Notes: generated from the sequence alone by a model not told the origin. Shown: positions 1-12,007, counted from the first letter of the stretch. The stretch: DNA of 64,000 bases from Pontederia crassipes (GCA_030549335.1 CM060197.1:44109654-44173653), one strand, 5' to 3'. Numbers and translations are program-made.

Positions 1-59
1 CACTTTCATACCCGCTAGTACCGTGTGGGAGGTCAGTGGTCTCATTCTTTCCTACTTGT

Positions 60-1365
60 CGAAAGGGGCAAGATCTTGGAAAGATGTCCCAATTCAAGTG
101 CAGGATGACATCTTTTGAGCCTTTATGGTACGATCTTCTATTTGTGTTACATAATTTGATTTATATTTATTTTAAAATTACTAAGTTTTAACGTTCTATT
201 TGTAGGAGGTATATTAGTTTCATTCGGATCTTAGTTTATGGACGATCCGAAGAGCTTTTGAGGAGGTCGCTGCGAAACGCCTTCGAAAATGATTATACAA
301 GTTTCGCAAGGTCATCACGTCGCCGGCCTCACTCTGGAGCAGGGCATACAAAGATGCCCAAGGCATATTAGGCGCTCGGTTTGGGAGTCCTTATGTAGGA
401 AGTGGTAAGTAAGTTTACTTTTAAATTATTTTTATTAAAATTATAGCTTTTGAAAGTGTAAGCATTTTACAAAGATGGATGAACGATGGCAAAGGAAGTC
501 AGAAAAGACAAGAGTTAACCGTCTTTCGAAGCCCGAGGCCCACATCCACACAGGGGGTCGATGCAATTTGACGAGCATTGACAGCGCATGGTAATTCACA
601 TATAAATTCAATTTATCAAACTTTTGACTTATACTTGTGTTATCAAATTTGAAACTTTATTATAGAAAGAGAAAGAAGGCGGTCCCGTAAACTTTCATGT
701 GGTCTATGAGGTCACGCATAAGAGCCGGAAGACAAACGACCTAGTCACGCCCACTGCTCGTAGGCTTCTGGTAAGTCTCATAACATGGTCATTTGGTTAT
801 TGACGTTAGTGTACTATTTTTGAAATACACAATGTTTAAATTTTATAGGATGATTATAATGCGAAAATGACTGAAAAGTATGGAGATGATCCGAGTACTC
901 AGCCACCACGTAATGTTTCTTCGTTAGTTTTGTCATGTTTTTAATTTGTGTTTCTTGATATATAATTTATATATTATATGATTGTATAATTTTTCTATTT
1001 CGTAGAGGACCCTGCTGTTTGGGAGGAGGTGACCGGCACGACACGAGGGAATACTTGCGTGACTTCGGCACAGCCGCTCAGATACCTATGAGGATCGGAG
1101 GATATGCAAGCGGTCCATTTGCTGCGAGCTCATCCGCTGCACCTGATATGTCGCAGGTATCATAGCAGCTATCGCAGTAATTATCAGAGCAGATATCACG
1201 GCAGGTGTCGGAGCAGTTGTCATAGCAGTTGACTCCGCTATTGCAGGCGATTCAGGGATTGATCCCGACTCAGAATCCATCTTCACGAGGTCATGGACCG
1301 AGCACGTCTGGGTCGAACGTCCAGAATGATAATAATAACTCCCAAACCTAGGATAGAAACAAACC
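60..1365 (+). pseudogene. Decayed plant transposase (Transposase_24 / TNP-like) gene
   Basis: Short stretches in different frames, separated by AT-rich intron-like gaps, resemble the plant Transposase_24 family found in CACTA elements. They include RSWKDVPIQVQDDIF (about 80-115), IRRAFEEVAAKRLRK (about 250-290), MDERWQRKSEKTRVNRLSK and HTGG (475-560), GGPVNFHVVYEVTHKSRK (about 678-735) and DPAVWEEVTGTTRG (about 1010-1050). The family usually reads as one protein with a KSE..NR..THTGG core and a W.EV.G tail, and that order is kept here. In-frame stops, such as TGA after RLRK, show it is probably inactive. The tail after 1080 is low in complexity (repeated tatcatagcag/tatcacggcag words). Identification is from remembered family motifs, so it is moderately sure. 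Confidence 0.5.
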
Positions 1366-1559
1366 ATGAATACAAACTATGCTTTTGTTACTTATAGATT
1401 TAGATATACATATAGTTTATTAGTTTGATTTATTACTTTTCGTATTGTTATGTTAAATATTATGCCTGTGATGCTTTTATATTCCCTGTGATGAATATCA
1501 ATGCATTATATAATTGTATGGTGTGGGAAGGGGAAAAAAATGAGGCTCGTATGGGTAAA

Positions 1560-2024
1560 AAAATTTGCAAGTAGCGACTTCATAGCGTCTCATTCGCGTC
1601 GCAAAGGTAGTCGACGCTAATTTAAATATATCATTCTTAGCGCCATATTCGCGTCTCATTGACGACGCATATATCATCATATTTGCATCACTTCAGCGCC
1701 TTCATAGTGCCTACATTAGCGACTCGTGGGCGTCGGAATAGCGCCTCATAATAGCGCCACTTGCACGTCGATGTAGCGATGCATTTCTTCTACGCACAGC
1801 TAAAAACCACGCGTCTTAATAACGTCGAGATAGCGTCAACACGTGGCGCTAGTAGCGTTTCATTTCGTTTGACTCTATTACGATGCTAGTAGCCACCAAT
1901 TTCTAGCGTCCCAAAGATTAGGCACTAGTTGGACGCGAATGAGACGCTCTTCATCACGGAGACGTAATAGTGCCTCCCTAGCGTCTCTAGTCTTGGGTTG
2001 CTAATCGCCAATTCTCTTGTAGTG
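1560..2024. repeat. CACTA subterminal repeat cluster and terminal inverted repeat
   Basis: A dense cluster of near-identical short words (gcgtctcattcgcgtc, agcgccatattcgcgtc, agcgccttcatag, gcgactcgtgggcgtc) occurs in both orientations and ends at cttgtagtg (2016-2024). In En/Spm elements such subterminal words bind the TNPA-type protein. The cluster is far more GC- and CpG-rich than its surroundings. Confidence 0.7.
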
Positions 2025-2911
2025 ATATGTCACTAATTTTAATTGAGTTTTGGTCAAGTAATGGTCAAAGTTGTAGTAATTTGTAGCGCCTTCATATAGA
2101 TTCTCGTCATGTGGCGTTGGTCAATTTGGGGACGTTACAAAAATTATAAAGACAAGTATAACTTCAAGATAGAGTATGGATGTACAGTTTCTTCTATACA
2201 AATATAATATTTGTCAAATGAAGAAATTTGATAATATATAGCAGGAGAATGAAATGATTTTAAGAATTTAACCAATTAAAATATAACATACCTGACACAC
2301 TTCAATTATTGCACGCTATTGCTCTTACATCATCTCAAGTTATCCATATGATTTGTAAGTAAGTCAACTGATGTCTCCAAAGCCGAAGAAGCTTAAGAAG
2401 AGGAAGAAGTCCTTTGTCACATTCTATTAGAAAGATCTTGACCATATGAAGAAATAGCAAGGTGCATGTCGCTAAGGACAATAAGGTGCATGTAAGTTCT
2501 TATGAGAAATTGGTCACGTAAAAAATTTCTCACAAGGAAGAAAGGTTGGTCCATAATATGATACCAAAATAGATAGAACTCCCATAAGCTCAAATTCCCT
2601 GAAGTAATGTAATGTAATGTTACGATGACAAAAATTATAAAGGTCTACATTGTTGACTTCAATGACATGAAGAAATATAGATAACACTTATCTAAATATC
2701 AATAGTGTTAACTTTTACGGGCATAATGTGAGTGATAAGTGATAAGTTGTAAACTCAACGATAAGCCAGAACTGTATATCTATATTTATTCTTTCAAAGA
2801 AGGTTTTTTGAAGTCGATGTCTATTTTGGATGCAGCCTTTGTCACGAGTCATGCCTGGCATTCCACAATCGTTAATCTGGCAATTTTCTCCTTTGGCTAT
2901 GTGACTTAAAG
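2025..2911. other. AT-rich intergenic DNA, no gene seen
   Basis: No reading frame with recognisable content. A short run agtaatgtaatgtaatgttac lies near 2600. A few gcgcc/gtcg words up to about 2140 resemble the neighbouring CACTA subterminal repeats. Confidence 0.6.
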
Positions 2912-3320
2912 GTTGTGTTTGGATTGAGGAATGTTCTCGGTACTTATTGACAAGATAAATAAGTCCTGTCGAGCATTTGGATCAAAATCCTCATCAACAA
3001 GAACTTGTCTCCCCCCTGCCGCGAAGTCCACCCTCCTCCCAATCCGCCAGTGGACCATCCACCGCACTCGAGAATCCTCTTGGACCACCGACGGCGCCGA
3101 ACAAAAGCAGTGAGCCAAGCGACTGACTCCTCAAGACAGGGCTCCACACGCGCTTCGGTAGCAGAGCGTCTTCGACAGAGCAGCGGCAAGAAAGAGTGTG
3201 GCGGCAGTGGAGAGAGGTTCTGACGGTGGCGGCGAAGGAGGAAGCTGAACAGCGGAGGTGGAGAGCAGACATCGGGGAGATGAAAGGGAAGAGGAGGAGA
3301 GCTTTAGAGGAGGTGTTGTG

Positions 3321-5433
3321 TGATGCATGCATTTTACAACATATAATTAAGCTTGTATTTATGCTTATTTTGTGAAATTTCTTCATAGCATGCATTTATT
3401 TTTACATTTATTTTTTAAATTCTTTGAAGTATTCATCTAGTTGGTGTATTTTGTAGGAATTATTGATCTTAAACAACGGAAGAAAGGAATAAAAGAATAA
3501 GCGCATAAAACAGAGACAATTCAATTTTTGAAAAATTAATTCTTGAATCTCACGGGCCATTACTTTCTCTTCACATGCCGTGAAAGGTGATTTAACTCTC
3601 CAACTATTCGCTTTCACGGCTTTGGCAGAACCGCTCACCGAAGAGACAATGATTTCACGGGCTGTTAAATACTTCTCAACAATCGTGAAAATACTAAGTT
3701 TCATGCCCCGACATCGGCATTCACAGCTGTAACAAAACCGTTCCTCTAAGAGAAAATGTTTTCACGGGCCATTAAATACCTCTTACGATCGTGAAAGATG
3801 ATTTTCATGCATCCTCGTAGCATTTCACGGACTAAGGAGACTTTGCATTCAACTGAGAAAAACTTACGGGTCATGACGCTTTTGTCACGGTCGTTAAAGT
3901 TGAAGTTCACGGATCACACAAGCTTCATGGCTCCTCCAATGATTCTCATGGGATGTGAAGATGAGTGAACGGGCCATTATGAGATGAAGTGGTATGAAGA
4001 CAAGAACGTAACATACCATAACAAAGCCTGCACGGATCTGACAGAAAGGTTGGAGGAAGTTCATATCTCATAATAGACAGTGAAACAATAATAACGAATC
4101 TCACAAAAAGGTTACTTAGGCTTAAATGAAATTTCATGGGATGTTAATTGTTTGTTATGGATCGAAAGTTACTAGAAGTCGAACATTTCAAATAGAAAAG
4201 CCTGATTCATGGTCGTGAAACACTTCTCACGCCCCGTGATGACAAATCTGATTTATACTCTAATTGAGGTGTGACGACCATGTCAGGGGGCATGACGGAC
4301 ATAGTTTTCGACATGAAAACCTATTTTCAGAAGAATTCTCAATGCACAAGAACTCAAAATCTTATCATATGTCCTAGGTATCAAATGGAAACAAATTAGA
4401 CTAGAAAGTTTGGAGTTTTACAAGGCAAAAATTTTGTAATCAATAGGACTCCAAATTTATCTTATTTTACAAGGAAAATGTTTCCATTAATTCTCAAATT
4501 GCATGAAAACCTTAGCCTCTTTAAAAAGGACGTCTGGCAGCCAGAAACAATCATGCTAAGGCCTGGAACCAAAGCTTTCAAGCCAAGAATGAAGGAGCTC
4601 TTCTGAAGAATAAAGGAGAAGACTTCTACGCATTACAATTGGGAGAGAATTGTATAGCAATTCATCATTCTTTTTGAAGATTACTCCTTATTCTACATAT
4701 TGTTGGGATGATATTTTAGATTTTCATGTTCTTTCTATCTATCTTAGAACTTTGGATTATTAGATTTTATTTTACCTTTCTATTTTAGTTGCAAGAGTTT
4801 TAGTGTAAGAACAATTTTTGAATTTCTGTTAAAATGATTTTTAGGTTGATTTTTAACAGGGCAGTATAATCAATTCTTAATTTTTTGTTTGAATTGATTG
4901 TTAACTTTTATGTTGAAATAATGTATGCCATAGTCTAGAACCATGTGGAATATTATATTGTGTGGTCTGCTCAATTGATTCAAGTGGGCGATTAAGTAGT
5001 TTAGGAATTACATCACATAGCATCTTGATTTTAATTTAACTGAGGATAGATCCGAGCGGAATACTTTCAATTTATTATTGTCTTAAGATTGTTGATTTAT
5101 CCAGTTAAGGAGATCATATCTTTGGTGTTCCAAATCCATCTAAAGACAGAATTCGAATTTATTATTACAATCAACTTTACAAAAGTTACAGATTATTGTG
5201 ATCATTATAGATCATCCTAAGGACCTACACATCATTAGTTTTATATTTTATCTTTCTAAAATTTTATTTTCTACACCCCCTTTACCCTAAATTGTATGCC
5301 ATCTCCTATTATCCTCTGGAATTTAATAAATAAGTAAAATAATTTCTCGTGAGTTCGACACTCTACTCACTACACTTTATTACTTGAGCGACTAGTATAC
5401 TTGCTAGCTATATTGTTATCAATTTTTACATCT
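3321..5433 (+). mobile_element. Solo LTR, Athila/Tat-like style (family R1, copy 1)
   Basis: The block from about 3770 to 5433 is clearly related to 61200-63049 at the other end of the window: the same order of phrases, for example around 4340-4440, 4675-4800 and the final cgacactct...ttattacttgagcgacta (5355-5395). It starts TGATGC (3321) and should end CGCATCA, here mutated to acatct (5431-5433), so the ends are inverse to each other as in LTRs. The first half (3540-4270) is packed with CACGGGCC/CCGTGA words. No internal retrotransposon genes follow, so it is probably a solo LTR. No matching 5-bp target duplication was found. Class assignment rests on general style (the final cgacactct...cttgctagc stretch before a short end), not on coding sequence. 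Confidence 0.55.
3540..4270. repeat. Array of CACGGGCCGTGA-like words
   Basis: About 15 dispersed half- or full-palindromes of the form ttcacgg(g)ccgtgaa, for example at about 3548, 3575, 3615, 3655, 3760, 3827, 3867, 3888, 3909 and 4228. Spacing is irregular, about 20-60 bp. The second copy of this LTR family has the same kind of words at 61190-61740. Confidence 0.7.
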
Positions 5434-5964
5434 CTACGGAGATGAAGAGTTGTAGAGAAGGCAACAAAAAGGATGGGAGCGACGACAGGAATGTGGTGGT
5501 CATGAAAAAAGGAGGGAGGAGGAGAATAAAGCAAAGATCCAAAGACCCTTTTCTCTTCCTCGGCCAGCACACGGTCCATGTTGCGTACAATGCCTTCGCT
5601 TCCTCCTCCAAGAGTCGGATGCAGTGGAGGGGCATGATTGCAGGCCCCTCGGCCGGGACCTTCAACCCATTTCACCTCGATGAGGCTCCCGTCAATTTGA
5701 GGGAGGTAGACGAGAGTCAGGGTCTCCAACAGCTGATCCCTAGCGTCAGGGTCTTCGGGTGTAGTCGTGGTCCCTAGAATCATTCGGCGTGGTCGATCAA
5801 CAAAGGCCAATGAGGGAGGAGGAGGGGAGGAGGAGGCAGCGGTGGATCTATGGGGGGGACTTGATAGGGAGAGGGAAGAGGGACAGAGAGAATGAGAGAA
5901 AGAGAGAAAGAGAGAAATGTCTGTGGGGAAGTTCGAGCGTCGTGTGAACTACTTGAGTCGGCTG

Positions 5965-6001
5965 AGAACTTTTTGGGCAAAACTTTTGCCCAAAAAGTTC
6001 T
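5965..6001. repeat. Perfect 37-bp palindrome (18-bp arms, 1-bp centre)
   Basis: agaactttttgggcaaaa is followed by one c and then by its exact reverse complement. It could form a strong hairpin in DNA or RNA. It lies about 95 bp inside the right end of the putative TIR element. Confidence 0.9.
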
Positions 6002-6096
6002 GCCCTCCATCAGGTGACGATGAGAACTTGGAAAGTGTGTTTTCCATAACTTTACAAAGTTCTGAGCAAAAATCTCCATCCAAACACAGCCAAAGT

Positions 6097-7320
6097 ATTT
6101 CACATGACTTTTCATATTTTGGTTTAGACCTCGTACATCTTCCAATCCGAGGCCTGAGAGGGTGGTGCGTATTTCGAGTTTCGGCAATAGACGATCGCAT
6201 TGAGCTATACACTTGGACCATCCTGGACCATCCTAGACAGATTCGAAGGGTGTTCGTGTGTTCTTCACTTGTCATTGTTATTTTCGATTCCTTTCTAGTT
6301 CTGGGAAGTTCTGCTCGAGAGAGAACATCTCTGATCCTCATTTGTTATCGGCGTCCCAAGTAGAGCGGATGACAAATGAGTTATTTCTGAAGAACTTTCA
6401 ACAACCCTTAATCGTGTTTTCCGAATCCATCTTTTCTCCCCTTTCAAATCATCTGAACAGTCTCAGTGATACACTAGTCTCTTGCATTCTGTTCGGAAGG
6501 ATTGTCCATATTTTACTAAGGCGAGCGTGAGTGGATCGTAGCCATGTTTCCTTAAGTGTATTTCTTTTGAATGCTCGGTACTTAGTGGATATACGAAATC
6601 TTAACTCAAGTCCAAAAGAAAGGAAGTTTGATATGTAGCCTGGGGTATCGTACGCGAGATGATTGTACCCATCTTATGAACTCCTTTACATGTGCAACAC
6701 AAGCTTTTCGCAGACACGAGTGTGTTGTAGTGGAGTCGAGTGTCTTACCCATCCAGTTATCTATATACACACATGAAGGGGCATTCGGTTGTTTTACCCA
6801 TTTTACTTTGAACTAAAGGACCTTAAGTCCTGTAGCAGAAGCACTTCCCATAAGTCTTCAGCACACGTTTCTGATTGTCCCTCACTCTTCTAGATTCAAC
6901 CATCATCTCCGTGTTATTCCTTTTTATACCCTAAAAACATTTAATTAGTTTCTTTTACTTTACATTGCTATCCTTCTTTGTTCATTTTTGGCAATTCTTT
7001 TACTCATTGAGTTTATTACAAAAAAACTTTTCAAAAAATTTTGCAGACACTGTTTCCTATGGATTGAACCTCAAACACTACAATGATGCACCGTACGCTT
7101 GTGGATCGCATTTCGATAGTGTAGAGAGATTATAAATTTTAAAACTCCATTTGACATCTTTTTTTGTGTTCAAGAGTAACACGCAAATGATAGACCTATG
7201 TCTTAGAGGTTCACGCCCCCTTAAACGTGGCATTCTCTATGCACACTTTATGCAAGTCACCTAGTATGAGAATACACACTCCAGTGGATAACGTCGCACG
7301 CTGAATCATGCTGCTAGGTG
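6097..7320. other. Intergenic DNA without recognisable gene
   Basis: Open frames here are short and show no family features. Near 7045-7075 the phrase gtttcctatggattgaacctcaaacactac resembles text often seen near LTR ends, but no partner repeat was found in the window. Confidence 0.5.
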
Positions 7321-7324
7321 GCCA

Positions 7325-8015
7325 CTTTAATGGAGAGAAGTATAAAAAAATCCAAGATAATCGAAGTCCAATAATAATACACAAGGACATAGACAACATC
7401 AATATGGGAAAGAATAGAGGTATGACAATTATCGAATAACATATAGGCATACAATTCGCCTCAATAATAATATTAATAGAGGGCTCAACAATTCTAACAA
7501 ACGAGGGTCCCACAACCACAACAACAAAGGAAACAATCAACCTAAGCCCAATAAAACCCTCAAGGAAGGGTCCCATGAACTTCTATGGCTGCATCCATCT
7601 AAGCCAGTGTACACTCATGAATAGAATGTGCTTTCAATGTGGTTAGTCAGACAACTATGCCAAAGACAACCTAGTCTGAAAGACAGATCTAGGTAGGTGC
7701 AATAGGCGGAAATTGGCTAGTTGAGTCTACAACAGAGGCATCGCACAATGACGTTGATGTCATTAGAGGTACACTCCCTATATCTGGACTACGAGTCACC
7801 TATTTTTTAATCCAAGAGTTATAGATTCTTTTATCTCAGAAGAATGTGCCAAAATATTAAAGGTTCCAACAAAGGATTTGAATCATGATACTATGATGAA
7901 ATACCTGCCTATAGTATCAACCAACATCGAAGGGCAAAATTGCTCAGCTGGTCTAATTATTATTTCAATGTACGACTATGATATAATCTTGAATATGGAC
8001 TAGGGTTCCTACGAT
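7325..8015 (+). pseudogene. Decayed Ty3/gypsy gag zinc knuckle and protease fragment
   Basis: Reading across frames gives an Asn/basic linker (about 7455-7575, with NNNINRGLNNSNKRG), then a CCHC-like zinc knuckle remnant CFQCG*SDNYAKD (about 7628-7670), then a retropepsin remnant: RGTLPISGLRV (about 7765-7800), DSFISEECAKILKVPTKD (about 7825-7880) and YDYDIILNMD (about 7970-8000). The same order and similar words occur in the gag-protease of the chromovirus at 38.5-46.7 kb, so this is a relative of that lineage on the opposite strand. Stops and frameshifts make it non-functional. Reverse transcriptase and integrase are missing. Confidence 0.7.
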
Positions 8016-8520
8016 GAAAGAATAATTATGTGCAAAGAAAAGAATATAATAATAGGTACAATAGAAAAGCCTACAACAACTATTACAAAATGACCTATTG
8101 GTATCAACACTCTGAGAACGGGATTATTCTGATGATCTGGCCTGAGTTTAATTACGCCTGGCTGATAATCACATATAAATTGATTATATTCAGGCATTTT
8201 CATTTGAGCCATAATTGTCTTATTTCATCTAATATTATGACTTTATTTGCAGAGTTCAGAATCTATTGTAATATTCCAAATTTAATTCACATGTAATCAC
8301 ATGGGTTAAGATTATATCATGTTATCGATAAGAAAACTTATATATGTATTAAAGCATGAGTTATAACTCATAGTGTTTGATCACTGAAATTGAGTAAAAA
8401 TTTGTCCAAGGCATAAAAACATGATATTTGAAAATATTAGAATTAAAAAAATTAAAGTCCTGATAATTGTTCCTATATATCAAAGAATTATAGATGTTAT
8501 TTTTAACAATTTTTAGGAGG
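8016..8520. other. AT-rich remnant between gag-protease fragment and LTR
   Basis: No coding motif seen. It lies where most of pol would be expected, so a large internal deletion of the retrotransposon is the simplest reading. The only long frame (8030-8296) has no family features. Confidence 0.45.
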
Positions 8521-11416
8521 TGTTTTAGTTAGGTAAAACATAGATGCAAAATCGAAAAATCTGTGAAATCGTGATTTTGTTCTTCGGACAAAAATTTAGA
8601 TTTTGATTCCTTGATTATTTATTTTTATAAATATTTTATTTGAATCCAAATGGGGGGTAGTTCCTTATTTACATATAATGTCTTAAGTAAATAAATAAAT
8701 AAATGAAAAGTCAAAACCATTTACTACAAAGGCAATTCCATACCTCCAAGTTGGCCGACTTAAAAAGGGCGGTTTCTCCTGCCCACCCCTTCTATACTTT
8801 AACACATATTTCTATCCTTTTACCATCCTATCCGAAATTTCAAGTGCAAAAACAAGGATCATGTACTTCTTATGGAGGAAATTGGAGAAAGAAGAAGAGA
8901 TTAGATTTTTTACTTGTGGTATGTTCATACTTCTGATTCTTCTATTGACTTTAATTGCATAATTCTCTAATTAGGGTTACTCTGAATCTCTCTATCTTGC
9001 CCCTTCCCTGACCTTCTTAATTAAGGGGTTAAACTCAAGTTTTCATGAGGAAGAAGAGTAAACCTTAGGTATGATCAAATCATTCCCAAAAGTTTAGTCG
9101 ATGATTTGCATAACTTAACCAAAAATTATGAAATTTCGTACGATTGATCCTCAATGAGTCTACTTTCATTTAGATTTGGAATAAAGTTAATATGAGTTCT
9201 GTAGAAAAAGTTATGCTCTTATCTTTAAGGTACTATCACTCTGTCCGCCGAAATTGTTATCCGAATTTATAAATTATGTATTAAATCCAATATGTCGTGG
9301 AATTATTTGATAATTTAGGGTGTTATATATATTGATGTTAGGTTTCATTTGCAATTAGAATCACTCTAATATTATATGTGTAGAGAAAGTTATAAATATT
9401 ATACCGAGTCTTACTCAGTCCGTCAGGATGGAACTTAGGGCAGATTGCGCTAGTATTGGTTAAATTTATTGTGCTCAGTACAGATGGATATAAATTCAAG
9501 TAATTTTATGATTTGCACCTAGAACAGGGAATGGCTATTATTTGGAAAAATTAAAAATACCAGAACAGGGAATGGTTATTATTTTATATAAATTATGAAA
9601 GTGAGGTCACTCAGTCGGTCAAAACATAGAAACAAGATACAAGTTAGGCTAAATGTTGATTTTCTTGTGAACAAACCACAATGAAATAAGCTCCGAAACT
9701 TTAGTGGATTAATATATTAGAAGTAAGCAAAATTAGAATGAACAAATTTAGTTATCAATTCAAGCAGATACGAATTTTCTTTTATTATGTATACAATTTG
9801 TCTTAATAGTAGGCCAACTCTTGTGATAAATAGTTATTCAAGTTATGAGAGTAAATATTTAAGAGTCATGTACCTCTTCAATCAATTATGTTTCATGTGT
9901 TATAGGTTTCTGTTCGGATCATAGAAGTGATGTGTTCTTGTTATTATTGTATAGGAGTATAAGAGTAAAGTAGTGAAAAAGGAAAGGAAAAACATTTTGG
10001 TAACTCTATAGGTAAGTTGGTTTCTCCTACTCTATGTTTTCACCTCTTTTGAATTTGGTGTGACATCAATTGTTATATGTATTAAATATATTTTGGATAG
10101 GTTATGAATTGATTTCAAGAAATGCAACTATGAAAAGTATATATGAATGGTTGTATGATTGCACATTTGAGAAGCATATGATACGAATGGATTAGTGTAA
10201 TCTTATTTCGTTTGAAATGGTATTTGATATGATTCATCTTTTGATATTTGAGATACAATTGTTATATGTATTAAATTCATATATCGTCAAGTTTATATAA
10301 AAGTTATGTTTTGAATGATCGATCAATTGATGGTTCATTGGTAAAGCATATGTGAAATTTTATGGAGCCATCTTATGAGATGTAATCCTATTCCATTTGA
10401 ATGAGTTTGATTCATCTTCTAATATTCGAGGTATGGTCGTTATGTGATGAATCATGCATTTGCATATTCCTGCATTGCATGTATGATGGTTGGAACTAAG
10501 TGCTACATCGCTGATTACGATGGGAGCCACCTCTAGAATCCAATGCATTATTTTGTTCCCCAGAAATGGGGTGAGATAGATTGGAGCTAAGTGTCATGCG
10601 GAGCTAAGTGCTACATCGTGAGGAGTCGCGATGGGAGCCACCTCTAGAATCCGTAGGGACCACCTCTAGAGTCCACCTATCGCTATGTGATTTGTTCCCC
10701 GAAAGGGATGAGGTAGAATGGAGCTAAGTGCTACATCGCTGATCACGATGGGAACCACCTCTAGAGTCCACCTATCGACCACGGACCAGTTGGTGATCCG
10801 TGCATTCATATGAGAGTGTTGCATTTGCTTACATATGTTTGATATGATTTATATGATACTGTTTGCAAGTTGAGTGTGGTGTTTCTTATTAATATGTTAT
10901 ATATGTAATGATTAAATATATGAAAATGCTTATTTTACTATTATGATTATTGCTTGATTTTCTATGTCACTCCAAATTGATTAGTTGGTAACACATAGGC
11001 TATGAGTTATCAACTTACTGAGCTATTTTAGCTCACTCTGTTGTTCCTAATATTTTTTAGATAATTCTTGGGAATCATGCGAGGTGATATTTTTTGAAGG
11101 ATTCGTGGTAAGATGGAAAGATTTGAGTCATTCGTATCCTTCTATTAGGAGGTCGAGGGGTCTAGTTATGTATAATTCATATGTATTATTTTGTAAGAAG
11201 GCAAATGCATTTTGTGAAATGTAAAACTTAAGGATTATTGATTTACTCTGAAGGATCATCGTAAATTGTATAGTTTATTTTATGATATCTCTATTTTATG
11301 TATGTTGTAAAAGAAAAATTTACATCACATTTCCGCAATCTTTTCTAATTTTATGTGATCGTCCGTAATGAGTCGCGAGCTCCGGGTTAAACTAAGGTTT
11401 AAATCGGGGTCGTGAT
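8521..11416 (+). mobile_element. Probable long 3' LTR of a Ty3/gypsy (Tekay/Del-like) element
   Basis: A purine run (tttttaggagg) is followed by tgttttag (8521), a possible polypurine tract and LTR start. The block ends tcggggtcgtgata (about 11416), like the GGGTCGTGACA ends of plant Tekay/Del LTRs. Inside are features common in such LTRs: a tandem array of ccacctctagagtcc/gctacatcg units (10491-10800) and the sequence gagctattttagctcactc (about 11020-11039). It lies downstream of a gag-protease fragment on the same strand, as a 3' LTR should. The left boundary is uncertain and the 5' LTR is not in the window. The pair agaacaggga atggytattattt at about 9521 and 9562 is a small local duplication. 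Confidence 0.5.
10491..10800. repeat. Imperfect tandem array within LTR
   Basis: Three or so units of 80-110 bp, each with gctaagtgctacatcg, a cgatgggagccacctctaga segment and ttgttcccc(a/g)aaa(t)ggg. Units differ by internal partial duplications: aatccgtagggaccacctctagagtcc is repeated inside one unit. GC content is well above the flanks. Confidence 0.8.
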
Positions 11417-11916
11417 ATCTACAACCTTTTGTATTTGAATTTCAAGAATTGTGAAAAAAATGGATGAAAAAGGAAGGTTGAATATATGTTCTGCCACTTC
11501 CCTATGGTTTCAACCAAGCCATAGTGCTGGAGAACAAACCGTAGCGGATGACAATGAAGAAAAACATAGTTCTACGGAGCTACTACAAACAAATCATAGC
11601 CGACCGACACAAGTTGTATTTCTCAAGAGGAAATCGTAGCTAGAAGGAAGGACAAAAATAAGTTTTGTGCAATCCCTACGGTCAGACCATAGCACATCGA
11701 AGTGCATGCTGACCATCTTGGTGAATCATAGCTACGACCATCGGGCCATTCTGGATGACTGCCACTACAAGAAATATGGGAATTACAGACGATTTTATTT
11801 CCGACGGTTTTTTCGATGAAATCGATTCATCCGAAAAATAGTCGTTGCAAATCAATTTCCGACGGTTGGGAAAGAAACGCCGAAAATTTTGACGGATTTT
11901 CGACGGTCACGATCGT

Positions 11917-12007
11917 CGATATTTGCGGCGGTCGATGAAACCGTAGAAAATTCAACGGTCGTGACCGCAAGGCCGCCCGACAATTTCGTCGACCGCCGCA
12001 AATATCG
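11917..12007. repeat. 24-bp inverted repeat in CACTA subterminal zone
   Basis: cgatatttgcggcggtcgat (11917 onward, continuing gaaa) pairs with 11984-12007 as an inverted repeat with one mismatch and a 43-bp loop. It overlaps open frames at 11827-12077, which are therefore better read as repeat than as coding. Confidence 0.85.

Larger units (their letters stand above)
1..2024 (+). mobile_element. Right part of a CACTA (En/Spm) DNA transposon
   Basis: The right end is seen at 2011-2024, where the sequence attctcttgtagtg is the inverted form of the plant CACTA terminus CACTACAAGA. Inside it (about 1560-2000) lie many short subterminal words of the type gcgtc/agcgcc, and further in (about 60-1360) a decayed TNP-like reading frame on the plus strand. 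This order (gene, subterminal repeats, TIR) is that of CACTA elements. The left end lies outside the window, so length and target duplication cannot be checked. Similar gcgcc/gtcg words continue to about 2140, so a second nested end is possible. Confidence 0.62.
2912..6096. mobile_element. Possible GC-rich TIR element split by an LTR insertion
   Basis: The left piece starts with ggttgtgtttggattgagg (2912) and the right piece ends with the near-inverse tccatccaaacacagcc (about 6080-6096). Between them lie GC-rich, purine-run-rich blocks (about 2995-3310 and 5440-5910), unlike the AT-rich flanks, interrupted by an AT-rich LTR-like block (3321-5433). GGCTGTGTTTGGAT-type ends are common in plant TIR/MITE families. 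No clean target duplication was found (left flank ttaaa, right flank aaagt), so the pairing of the two ends is an inference. A minus-strand ORF at 5810-5370 (starts MAFVDRPRRMILGTTTTPED) could be captured host sequence, but I do not recognise it. Confidence 0.35.
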
